DNA from: Pyrus communis
Taxonomy: Eukaryota; Streptophyta; Magnoliopsida; Rosales; Rosaceae
NCBI RefSeq assembly: GCF_963583255.1
Contig: NC_084803.1
Span: 26,758,428 to 26,822,427, forward strand
Direction of reading: 5' to 3'
Length of the DNA stretch: 64,000 nt
The position numbers and the translations under genes were made by a program. Positions within the stretch are counted from its first letter, which is position 1; every line of letters starts with the position of its first letter. Under the pieces are notes generated by a model, which had not been told where the DNA came from, searched no databases, and saw nothing but the letters and a program-made list of their open reading frames with translations. This document shows positions 1-10,100 of the stretch, in pieces.

Positions 1-6
1 ATTTAG

Positions 7-592
7 TTGGTCGTTGATTGCTGGAAGACTTCCAGGAAGAACAGCAAATGATGTGAAAAATTACTGGAGTACTCGATTAAGGAAGAAGTTAGCTTCTGGT
101 GACAGGGAAAAAGATCAGAAACCCTTACAACAAATACAAGTAGAAGCAATAAAGACCGTCATACTACGACCTCGACCACGAACCTTCTCCAAAAATTTGA
201 ATTGTTTGGGCCGTAAATTAGCTACAACTAATTTACAACAACATAATTTTCAAGTACTATTACAAGACCCGTCGCCAATGCCATCTTCATCAACGCCTAC
301 GGAAATTAATGGAAATACGGAAACCTCGTTAAGTGATAAAAATAAAGACAGAAGTAGTGTTGAAAGAGCACTATTATGTTATGGTTTGCAGTTAGAGAAG
401 GAACATGATCTCTTCACAAACTTCTGGGATGAAGAATATGATGTTATGGCAGATACGACGACAACAGCAACAACAATAGGTGTCAATTGTAGTAGTACTC
501 AACATGAAGAAGGAGGCTTGATGAGTAGGAATCACTACTTCTCCTCCTTTGATGATATGGATATTTGGAATAACTTAAAAGCATGTATTTGA
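7..592 (+). CDS. R2R3-MYB transcription factor, last exon (subgroup 6, anthocyanin-regulator type), partial
   Basis: The 5' part of this gene lies outside the window. A 3' splice site (TTTAG) ends at base 6 and the frame then reads [12 protein letters not shown], the third helix of the MYB R3 repeat, so the ATG at base 14 is an internal Met. The R3 helix continues to KNYWSTRL. About 45 residues further on is RPRPRTF, which fits the [K/R]Px[R/P]xxF signature of subgroup 6, the group that activates anthocyanin genes with bHLH and WD40 partners. The tail is acidic and Ser/Thr-rich, as expected of an activation region, and ends NLKACI before TGA. The frame is open with no lesion. The exact paralogue (MYB10, MYB110, MYB113 or MYB114 type) cannot be settled from this exon. 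Nuclear location and pigment role are inferred from the family. Confidence 0.85.
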
Positions 593-737
593 ATATTGAA
601 ACTATTTGTGTATGGCCTTTTTTTTTTCCTGCTTTTTATTATTTGGAAATTTTTACATTGTATCGTAGTGTGTTTTTCTTTTGTTTTTGTTTGTATTGTA
701 GTGTGTTATGTACTATCATTTTTCAGTATGGTGGTTG

Positions 738-743
738 AATAAA
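738..743 (+). terminator. Candidate poly(A) signal of the MYB gene
   Basis: AATAAA lies about 145 bases after the MYB stop codon in a T-rich 3' flank. This is a plausible plant near-upstream element; the true cleavage site is not visible. Confidence 0.35.
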
Positions 744-865
744 TAATTTATTCTAATCATATGTTTTTTTTTTTCCTTATTGTATGTACTATCATTTTTT
801 AGAATGATACTTACATCTTCTTTAGGGTTTGAGCTCATTCCTCCACTTGTAAATAACGTATTTTT

Positions 866-1400
866 AGCGTAAAAATTTCATAATCATAATAGTTTTTTAT
901 ATTAATCGTTATTTGAAGATCATTCTTACAAAAAATCATTTAAAACAGAGACCGTTTAGTCATCCAAATATATCAAATAAATAGACGGTTCATTATTAAT
1001 ATGTTACTTGATATCTATATTGTTGATTTATTTGATACATTTGAATGAACAAATGATCTTCAGTTCGAATTATTTTTTGTAGGAATAATCTTCAAATGAA
1101 GATGAAGATGTTGAACGATTTTGATTGTAGATTTCTACGGTTAAAATGCGTTTTTGCAAATAGAAAAATGAGCTCATCTCCCAAAGAGGCCTCAAAGGGA
1201 GAAAGCAAGTATTTTTCCATTTCTTCTAGTTTAGGAAAATACTTGGGTTCTTTCATAAGAAATGCATATATCCCACTTCTTTCAAATAATGCACCATATA
1301 AATTTCATAATCCATAACGTTTAATTATTTAATCTTCATTTGAAAATCATCTTTACAAAAAAAATTATTCGAATCAGAAATTATTTAGTCATCCAAATTT
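866..1400. repeat. Foldback MITE-like element with a partial second copy
   Basis: A left arm around 903-985 (TTTGAAGATCATTCTTACAA, then TCATCCAAATATATCAAATA) recurs in inverted form around 1030-1105 (TTTGATACATTTGAATGA, ACAAATGATCTTC, TTTTTTGTAGGAATAATC). The two arms could pair over roughly 80 bases around an AT-rich centre near 1000-1025. A diverged direct copy of the left arm starts near 1303 (TTTCATAATCCATAACG) and runs to about 1400. No transposase frame is present. The ORF at 1096-1317 is part of this AT-rich sequence and is not supported as a gene. Confidence 0.55.
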
Positions 1401-1639
1401 TTAGTGGTACCGTTGGTCCGTTTGTATGGCTCAGCTCAATCATAATTGGTTAGTCCATGACCATACTTACGAGGTGTTTGTATTCCAATTTGCCTTATTC
1501 TAGCCCAGAAAATTTCATGCCCCACATTAACTCTATGATATTTCTCCCAATAAGTGTGGCATTCGGTAAATATTCCAGCATACATATCTCCAAACAAAGG
1601 TCTATCTTGAACCGAAAAACAAGTCATCAAACTTTTCTC

Positions 1640-2035
1640 TCCGCGTGAGAGACCTTCTCTCTATCTGAGGCCTAAAGAACTGACCACCATGCTTCAAGTG
1701 ACCCAGTTACAACTTATAAGGAGCCAATTATAATCGGAGCATCTTCTCAAATTGTAAATATAAAATTTAATTTTAAAAGACTATGTGACATTTTGATATT
1801 TTTTAAATTTTGTTCTCTATCCGATGTATCAAATTAAATTATTATTTATTTTATTATTTACTTTTTATAATTGTAATAAATATTTGTTTGAACTAACAAC
1901 AATAATAAAAATGATAAAAGCATTTATTAATGAATTAAAAACGAATTTAAAGTTGCTATTAAATTTAACAGCAACCAACTTTACTGCCAATCCACGTCAT
2001 GACACATAAGAATTAACATTTCGGTTAGAAAACAC
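1640..2035. other. AT-rich intergenic DNA, no feature recognised
   Basis: Apart from homopolymer-rich AT tracts I see no gene, repeat unit or structured element between the MITE region and the Harbinger-like element. Confidence 0.5.
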
Positions 2036-2606
2036 TAAGGATATGTTTGTTGCACTGAACAATCTCGAACTGGACTAATTTTAGGGACTAAGCTTGAATG
2101 GCTTAGACTAGACTAAGCTGGACTAACTTAGTGAAACATTTGGTGCAGTGTCAGACTAAAATGCTGGATAATGAAAATAATACTATATTCAGTCTGGTGT
2201 TTGCTCGGACATGGACTAAATTTATGTTAAATTTTAATTTCTTCTATTAAAAATATTATCAAAATTAATATTATTGGATGAGCAAGACTCAATAAAAAGA
2301 CAAACCAAATTTCTTGGCACAAAAGAAATACCATAATTCAAGAAAACAAGTAATAATCTGCAACATACTTACAATAACTACAATATACGCTAGTTACAAT
2401 AATCTGCAACGTACTTGCAATAGCTAGCTACAATATTATCATTCAAAATTAGATTCCCATGATTCACAAAAAGCTAGTTAATTGGGGAAACATCATTTTC
2501 AGCTTTGATATCACTTTTGAATCAACCTCATGTTCAGCTCCAGATATTTGCATCCCCTTCCCAGCCACTTCTGGTAAACACCAAATGCCATGTCAGGCTC
2601 CTTAAT

Positions 2607-3054
2607 TTAGCAGTACTCCTTGAAAAATATACGATATGGAACATGATCGATAGGTAAACCAGACTTATGTATCTTTGTAAAAAGCTCTCCTGCCTCCTTC
2701 ATGTCACCTCTCACGCAGTGCCCTCTGATTAGTGCAGTGTAAGTAAATATATCTGGATCAAATCCTATTCTCAGAATTTCATCACATAACCGGAGCCCTA
2801 ACTTAAAAGCAGCACCCAACAACAAATTATACGAGACCACGTCAGAACAGAGATCAGATAACCATCTCCTTTTTTAGAGCAAGAGCATGATCAATGTTTC
2901 CTCCATTTACTTCTTGTGCATGGATCAACGCACACCAGAAGCGAACATATTGATCCTTTACGGAGAGTGCAGTACTAAGATCCTCATATCTTCCATAACT
3001 ATCAATAGTACAATTCCAAAGCAGGGGCTCAGGCACCACTGATTTCTCTAGCAT
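2607..3054 (-). pseudogene. Pentatricopeptide-repeat (PPR) gene fragment, frameshifted
   Basis: Reading downward on the minus strand, the first piece (3054-2854) ends in KKEMVI and then shifts frame. The second piece reads DVVSYNLLLGAAFKLG, then FDPDIFTYTALIRGHCVRGD and MKEAGELFTKIHKSGLPIDHV, with a stop at about 2607. The spacing of VSYN..L, FTY..LIRGHC and MKEA..LF..I is that of 35-residue PPR motifs found in organelle RNA-binding proteins. Only about 2-4 motifs survive, against ten or more in functional PPR proteins, and there is at least one frameshift. It lies inside the Harbinger-like element, so it is probably a carried fragment. Confidence 0.7.
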
Positions 3055-3792
3055 ACGAAAAAGAAACTTGTTAGCTCTAAAAATCTCCTTTAATACACAG
3101 GCCCTAAATAATTATTTTGTATGAAATTTGATTTGGAGTAACTTTCATTTTTGGCATACTTTCATGGACGTAGCAAGCCTCCTTTAATTTTCCTTCTTTG
3201 CAAAGACCACTTATAAGTGTATTAAAAGTAATAACATTAGGAAGTAATCCTCAACTGATCACTTCACAAAGTAGTAACATTAGGAAAAACACTTGATAGG
3301 AAATAGACGAGCATGCTGAGGCACACAATTCTGTCTTTCATACTACTTTTCTAATCAAAATTTGCACCTCAATTATCATTTTACTTTTCTCATAGGACAC
3401 CGAATTATTATTGATAATAATATGAATAAAATGTGCAGCTCAGTACACCAGACTACTGCCATTGCAAAGTACATAAACAATTTCAACGGCGCTAATCACC
3501 TACCACCCGCTCGTACCGCTTAGCCACTACTGACCCAAGAAAACTAAAATTACACACAAAATTCACGATCTTCGTGGTAGAACACAATCGAAAAATCGAG
3601 ATACAAAGCTAAATTTAAGCAATTCTTGGAGAAATTGGCGAACACAGTTCACTTTCGATTTCCCAACACTGGATTCATCAACTACCAAAAATCTGACAAC
3701 CAAAATGCATAAAACACTGAAAAAACAGTAATCAAACACGAAAACAACTATTCAAAACATACCCATTTCACCAAAACAAAAAATAAACATAC

Positions 3793-3868
3793 CCATGAAG
3801 TTATTTTCGAGGTCACCCAGTTCGACTTTAGATCCATCGATGACGGCTGTCCTTGCTTGCCCTAGATT
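3793..3868 (-). pseudogene. Exon-like segment inside the Harbinger-like element
   Basis: On the minus strand a 3' splice site (AAATTGCAG) precedes an open 76-base segment translating to NLGQARTAVIDGSKVELG followed by DLENNFM, and it ends at a strong donor (ATGG|GTATGT). The parent gene is not recognised. It is upstream of the PPR fragment on the same strand, so both could come from one captured gene. Confidence 0.35.
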
Positions 3869-4634
3869 CTGCAATTTCATATGGGTGTAAACAAACAGAG
3901 GATTAGAACTTTAGCGAAAAGGGTTGAATGATTTCTCAGAATCCAAAAATATTAATAAATTTCCCATAAATAAAAAAAAAAAACAAATTGGAAAATTGGA
4001 GAATCAGACCTCCATCTTCTTCTCACCAAGTAGCCCATAACAAAACCTTTTCCCCCTTGCCCTCTTTCTGCGGCTCTTCTTCTTCTCCTTCTACTCTTTC
4101 TCTCTCTTTGTCTGTATGCAAGCTGTGGGGAAGAAGAAGTAGATGGGAGGGGCGAAGCGGAAGGGACCAAGCGGAAAGAGCGAAGCAGAGATGGTCTTAG
4201 CGAGTCCCATGGTTGGGGCAGGGTCTCGCTAAGAACTGCTAGCGAGGCCGATAGTCCACGTGAATCCCGTTTAATCTCATTTAACTTAGTTCCGACACGG
4301 ATCAAACATGAGACTACACTAGGAAGTAGTCCAGTTCAGTTTCCCTCAACAAGACCAAACAAACATACTCTAATATTATATTTTTTACCATTACTGCCCA
4401 TATAAACTTTATAACATCTCGTTTAGAGTATCTCTAAAGATTATCCTTTCCAACATAGAGTTTCTTCACCTAGACAACAAAATAGAGTAATAGACTGACA
4501 CATAACTATGTACGTACGTTACACTCATTCAACAGAGAAATATAGTTGTTAGGTTTTGGGCCTCTCTGAAACAAGTTGATCAGTGTACAATTATTCCCAA
4601 ACTTGCGTATATTGTTCTGCCAACAGTTAATTAA

Positions 4635-4642
<8 letters not shown>

Positions 4643-4689
<47 letters not shown>
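4643..4689. repeat. (TA)n microsatellite
   Basis: About 23 uninterrupted TA units lie just beyond the 3' end of the P450 pseudogene. Together with the bases after them they supply the IYIYIY tail of that reading frame, which is not P450 sequence. Confidence 0.95.
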
Positions 4690-4690
<1 letters not shown>

Positions 4691-4691
<1 letters not shown>

Positions 4692-5990
4692 GCTGAGCTG
4701 ACGAAGGCGATAAGTAGAAATGTTGGATCGAACTCCTCCTTCATGTCCAACTCAGTTGGCAACATATTATTTGGAAGTTCCCAATCAAAACAATGCACAA
4801 GTTGTGCCGCCAATAGCTGTAGCATCGTTATGCCTAACTGCATTGCGGGGCAACCTCTTCGACCGGAGCCAAACGGAATAAAATGAAAGTCACGTCCGCA
4901 GAAATCTATACTTCTTCCATCAAACCTTTCCGGTACAAACTTTCCTTCATCAGTCCAGACATTAGGATCCCTCCCAATTGCCCATATGTTGATCATAACA
5001 CGGGATTTTCCGGGTATGTGGAAGCCATTAGCGTTGCAGTCCTCGATGGCTGAGTGGAGAAGCAGCAATGGTGCCACTGGATGAAGCCTCACTGTTTCCT
5101 TCAATACCATGTCCAAATACTCCAACTTCTCCAGGTCTGATTCCTCCACCATTCTCTCCATGCCGACTACATTTTCTATCTCCTTCTGGACCCTCTTCAT
5201 CACCTGCGGATGCTTGATGAGTTCAAAGAGTGTCCACTCAGTTGCTGTTGCTGTAGTGCCCATCCTGCGAGCAAGTCCTGCAACGAAATTGTTGTCCAGA
5301 ATAAGCACCCTGGAGGTCAGTTGAGCAAGACCAGGGATGTAAACACCAAAATTAGGGGTGGCAACTAAATGCATGCCCTCTTGTACCACAGCCTTGAAAA
5401 CCCTCTCATCCATTTCTTTGTCCTTGTACTCCTTCCCAAACACCATCAGGCAACTAATATCTGCTCTGAGAGACGAAAGCTTGGCACTGAGATCGACAGT
5501 AAGACGACCGCAAGCAGCCTCTTGAATAAAGTTAATCAAAAGGGCAAGCTCTTCTTTCCTCATCGATTTGAAAGAACTGATGGGCGCTAAGCAATTCGAG
5601 GGTATACATCTTACGTATTGTTCACCTATAAGAGCCATACTCGCCGAAGGACAAGTTCCTTTTCCACCAAGAAACTTCGGAGCTTCAAGTGTTCGCCTAC
5701 TTGCAAAATTAAGGTCATGTGTTTTCAGAAACAGCTGATCAGCAGCCTGAGGGGATGTGACAACAATGACAGGTGGAAGCCCTAAGCGCTGGTACATGAT
5801 GCCGCCGTGCTTTTGAGCTAGTCAATGCAGATCCCGATGAGGGAACTCCCCTAGCATATGCAGGTTCCCGAAGCAGCGGAAACCCTCTAGGACCGGGAGG
5901 CCGTATCTTCTTTTTGTTGTTGCTTTTGGTCCATGCTTGCAGCACATAAACAAGTGCTAGCAACCCAACAACTGCCCTAACCCAATACAC
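4691..5990 (-). pseudogene. Cytochrome P450 pseudogene (CYP71 clan, CYP71AU-like)
   Basis: The start at 5990 gives an N-terminal hydrophobic anchor ([17 protein letters not shown]), then the hinge [12 protein letters not shown] frameshift follows. The restored frame reads [10 protein letters not shown], a TGA near 5822-5824 and then LAQKHG, which continues into the long frame from about 5797. Downstream are the helix-K motif KETVRLHP, the PERF motif (FVPERF) and the heme loop [10 protein letters not shown], where the usual final Gly is Ala. The I-helix reads [10 protein letters not shown], so the acidic residue of (A/G)Gx(D/E)T(T/S) is Gly, and the segment before it is short. No intron separates the two halves, and the C-terminal end is lost in a TA microsatellite. 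The lesions argue against function. The subfamily is a judgement from memory of family sequences. Confidence 0.85.
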
Positions 5991-6176
5991 GGCGGAGTAC
6001 TCAAATGATACTCGCTAGTGTGCTGGTTCGATAGCAGTGCAAATATTTACAGCATCAATGACATGCTTTTCTTTTTCTTGTTCTTTTTTGTTCTTTTTCC
6101 TTCTTTTTCTTGGTTGTGTTTGTTTATAATATTTGACTTGAGTAGGAGCAAGTTCAAGCTCTTATGTAGGGAGCCA

Positions 6177-6628
6177 TGTTAGGTTTTGAACTCCCGTTTT
6201 CATGATAAGGATACCTAAAAACGTGGATTGAATCAATTGGAAGTCATGACCATGTTGCAACATGTCTCCTGGTTTTGAGGGAGTGTGGGAGACTAATCTC
6301 CTGAAATGCGAGGGATTGTGGGACAGTTAAACCTTGTCTCATTTGATGTAATTATAATAGGTATTAACTGATCCCATGATAGCTGGGATCATGTTAGGAA
6401 TATAGCCTATAAATCTGAACGTCCCTGCTCACCAGAAAACTAGTTCACTCGATCACTAGACTATCGCTAGTATTGGACATAAGGACTGTGTGAGTAGAAG
6501 ACTTTCTGTTAACTTCATTACCTCATGGCTTCTGCAGGTATGTATATATATATATATATACACACTGATTCATGATCTTATTGTTTATATTGTAACCTTA
6601 GTTTGGGACTAAATGCTTAAATCTAACA
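6177..6628 (+). repeat. copia-1 5' LTR
   Basis: It starts TGTTAG and ends TAACA. It holds a perfect 8-bp inverted repeat (TGATCCCA ... TGGGATCA, 6369-6376 and 6384-6391), a TATAAAT box at 6408-6414, an ATG at 6525 followed by a consensus 5' splice site at 6538, and a short TA microsatellite. Confidence 0.95.
6408..6414 (+). promoter_or_regulatory. copia-1 LTR TATA box
   Basis: TATAAAT lies 16 bases after the second arm of the LTR inverted repeat and about 110 bases before the LTR ATG, a reasonable place for the retrotransposon promoter. The start of transcription is not visible. Confidence 0.55.
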
Positions 6629-7103
6629 ATTGGTATCAGAGCCTTTTTAGTCTCACTGAGATTCAAGTTTTTGTATATATGTATCATGGCTTCTGCAGTA
6701 TTCTGCAGTAACAGCAGAATAAAGGAGGATTGTGTGTGGATTTGTTTTCTTAGTATAATTGATCGTATGAACTACATCAAAATGGGTTCATACTGAAATG
6801 TTAAACTAAGAAATCAGAAGTATGGGAATTCGTAGTTCATTTAATCATAACATGCATATAAGATCTTCTAAAGAAGGCAACGTATGAATGGTTCGATTAA
6901 TGGAATAGGGCATAGTTTGGTGAATGGTTAACTGTGTTTCGGATTCTTGTCTAAAGACTTGAGTTTTGAAATATTTTTTAACAAATAACTAAATGGCTAT
7001 GCATGGATTAAGTTCCTACAGTGAATGTTCCTCACCCAAAGGTGTTGTATCTTACTGTGTTTTCCCTACTTCATTGTTTTTCATAACCTCATGGCTTCTG
7101 CAG
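6538..7103 (+). other. Candidate leader intron of copia-1
   Basis: The LTR reads ATGGCTTCTGCAG|GTATGT and the gag start reads CTTCTGCAG|TGAATCC. Removing 6538-7103 joins ATG GCT TCT GCA G to TG AAT CCC, giving M-A-S-A-V-N-P, the same N-terminus as the unspliced ATG at 7091. The intron would contain the PBS. A third CATGGCTTCTGCAG sits at 6685-6698. Splicing is inferred from the sites only. Confidence 0.5.
6630..6643 (+). other. copia-1 primer-binding site
   Basis: TTGGTATCAGAGCC begins two bases after the 5' LTR and fits the plant initiator-tRNA-Met 3' end complement (TGGTATCAGAGC). Confidence 0.85.
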
Positions 7104-10100
7104 TGAATCCCACTTCAATGAATTTTTCCTCTATTGAGCCTTTAAGTGGAGGAAATTACAAAAAATGGAGACAGGATGTGGAGATTATTCTTGGACTAAT
7201 GGACTACGATCTGGCACTGAGGGAAGATGAACCACAAGCACTGGATAACAATAGCACCGTTGAACAAAGGCTGAAACTTGAAAAATGGGAGAAAGCGAAT
7301 CGCATGGCACTATTGGTGATTAAACGATCCATTAGTGAAGCTGTTAGAGGAGGCATTCCTGCAACTGACAAAGCGAAGGATTTCCTGGAGGCAATTGAGG
7401 CAAAATTTAAGGTTTCAGAGAAGGGAGAGATGGGAAACCTCATGACTACCTTGACAACTCTGAAATATAATGGGAAAGGCACTGTCAGAGAACATATTCT
7501 GAAGCTAGTGGAGGCTGCTGCGAAGCTCACAGACCTGGAGGTTCCCATTGATGATGCTTTTGTTGTTCATATGGCCCTTAATTCCCTCCCAGATGCATAT
7601 GAACAACTGAAGACGTCATACAACACACAAAAGGAGAAGTGGAGTCTGAATGATCTCATTTCCATATGTGTTCAAGAAGAAAGCAGGATCAAAAGGGTGT
7701 CAAATGAAACAGTGAATTTCATAAAGGCAGAGACTACGAGAAAAACTATCTCGACATCTGGTAAGCCATATAAACCTTTTTCCTATTCTCATGCTGCTGG
7801 AAATGATACTCCATCATCCTCCAAGGGATCTCAAGGTTTTAAAGGCAACATTGAAAATATAAAATGTTATTTCTGCAAAGAATTTGGTCACTTGAAGAGG
7901 GACTGTGATAAACGAAAGAAATGGGCACCTAAGAAAGGTAATAAAATTGAAAATGTTTTTGTCTGTGTTAATGTTAATCTTGTTGAAATCCCTCCAAATT
8001 CTTGGTGGTTTGACACTGGTTGTTCGGTGCATATTACCAATTCCTTGCAGGGGTTCACAAGAAAAGAATTTTCAAGAAATGAGGTCTATGATGTTCACGT
8101 TGGGGATGGGAATAAAGTAGCTGTGAAGGCAATAGGCACCCTAAAGCTCAAATTGTCAAGTGGTTTCGTTTTACAGTTGCTAGATGTTCTTTATGTTCCT
8201 AGGTTAACTAGAAGTTTAATTTCTGCTTCAAAGCTTGTAAAAGACGGTTATGTTTTTGTTGGGGATGATGAAAGTGTAAGGATTTATAAGAAAGGTAATT
8301 TGAATCTTTTGCTTGGTTTTTGTTTTTTAAACAATGATCTTTGGAGGTTGAATTGTCAAGTAATGTTAAATTCAAAATGTTTGACAGTGGAATCAAATTT
8401 ATCTTTGAAAAGGTCTCTGACTAATGAAGGGTCTTCAATGCTTTGGCATAGAAGGCTTGGACATATTAACAAGCAAAGATTAGAAATTTTAGTTAAAGAA
8501 CAAATGCTTCCAACGTTGGATTTTAATGATATGCAAAATTGTGTTGACTGTTGGAAAGGGAAATTAACAAACACAAAGAAAATTGGTTCCACAAGAAGTC
8601 TTAACCTCTTAGAAGTCATCCATTCAGATGTTTGTGGACCTTTCTCCACGCAAACAATCTGCAAAAATGCCTATTTTGTGTCTTTCATTGATGATTTTTC
8701 TCGATATGCATATGTATATCTAATATCCGAGAAAAATCAAGTGTTTGATTGTTTTAAAATTTTCAAAAATGAAGTGGAAAGACAACAAGAAAAGAAAATT
8801 AAAATCTTGAGATCGGACCGTGGAGGGGAGTATTATGGTAGGTACACAGAGAAAGGTCAACAAAAGGGTCCAATGGCCATGTTCTTGGAAGAAAACGGGA
8901 TTCAAGCTCAGTATACTACTCCCGGAACACCACAGCAAAATGGTGTAGCCGAGAGAAAGAATAGGACCTTGATCGAAATGGTGAGATGCATGATGAGTAG
9001 GACTGATCTTCCTATGTTTCTATGGGGTGAGGCTCTTAAAATGGCAAATTATATATCGAATAGAGTCCCAAGTAAATCTGTGCACAAGACTCCATTTGAA
9101 CTTTGGACTTCAAGAAAACCTAGTTTGAATCACCTTCATGTATGGGGATGTAAGGCAGAAGCAAAAATGTACAATCCAGAGGCAAAGAAACTTGACTCTA
9201 AGACTGTAAGCTGCAGTTTTATTGGTTTTCCCGAGAGATCAAAAGGGTACAGGTTTTATGCTCCAACCTTACATACGAGAATATTTGAAACAAATAGTGC
9301 AAGGTTTATTGAAGCGGAAGAATCAAATGGAGATAAGGCTCGTGATTTTATTTTTGAAGAAGAAGAAGAGGCTGTGACAACAATTTCCCCAATGTCATCA
9401 ACCAAAATTGATTTTGCAACTCTTGACACGCAAAACCAAGTCCATGAAGATTTTTATCAAAGTGATTTTGGTAGGGCTACTGGTTTCCAGCATGCATCAA
9501 GCAGCAGCAATACACAAGTCTGCAACATGGAATATAATGGAGATGAAAATCATGGTACAACTACCATGCAATCAGTAATGGTTCCTGCAACAAGGAGGCA
9601 GCCTCAACGTACAAGAAAGTCTCCAATTTCAGGAGATTTTCTTGTTTATGTGGGAGAAGCTGAGAAACTAGAGAAGACTGTCGATGACTCACTTGATTTT
9701 CAGCAAGCAAATGAAGATAGAACTGAACATGAGGAAGGCATAGAGATTGATCCAGTCACCTTCAAGCAAGCGATGACAAGTGAAAAGGCTGAGCAATGGA
9801 AGATAGCAATGCAAGAAGAACTGGACTCCATGTATTCGAATGGAGTGTGGGTCTTGACAGAAGCAAATGAGTCCATAAAACCCATTGGATGCAAATGGGT
9901 ATACAAAACAAAGAAAGACTTAAAAGGAAAGGTTCAGAGGCATAAAGCAAGACTAGTTGCAAAGGGGTATACTCAAAGGGAAGGATTGGATTATTCTGAG
10001 ACATTCTCACCTGTTTCTTCAAAGGATTCTCTCAGAATCATCCTTGCTCTAGTTGCTCACTACAATCTAGAACTCCACCAAATGGACGTGAAAACTGCGT

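Larger units (their letters stand above)
2039..4370. mobile_element. PIF/Harbinger-like non-autonomous DNA transposon carrying gene fragments (Pack-type)
   Basis: The left end reads TAA then GGATATGTTTGTT. The right end, read inward on the minus strand, is GAGTATGTTTGTT and is followed outward by TAA. Thus 11 of 13 terminal bases match in inverted orientation and a 3-bp TAA direct repeat flanks the element (2036-2038 and 4371-4373), which is the PIF/Harbinger target preference. A subterminal AACTGGACTA occurs in inverted orientation at both ends. No transposase is visible. Inside are a PPR gene fragment (2607-3054, minus), an exon-like segment with GT-AG borders (3793-3868, minus) and a pyrimidine-rich stretch. 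Capture of host gene pieces is inferred; the alternative is two unrelated ends flanking an old PPR pseudogene. Confidence 0.55.

Noticed and set aside
1436..1630. 64-codon minus-strand ORF reading DRPLFGDMYAGIFTECHTYW
   Set aside because: Composition looks protein-like, but I recognise no family, there are no splice sites or neighbouring exons, and the opposite strand is open too. Possibly a gene relic; not annotated.
4635..4886. Plus-strand ORF beginning with IYIYIY
   Set aside because: Microsatellite plus antisense of the P450 pseudogene.
7025..7090. N-terminal extension [13 protein letters not shown] of copia-1 polyprotein as a signal peptide
   Set aside because: Gag proteins of copia elements are cytoplasmic and the LTR-encoded start supports Met at 7091; the extension is probably untranslated leader.
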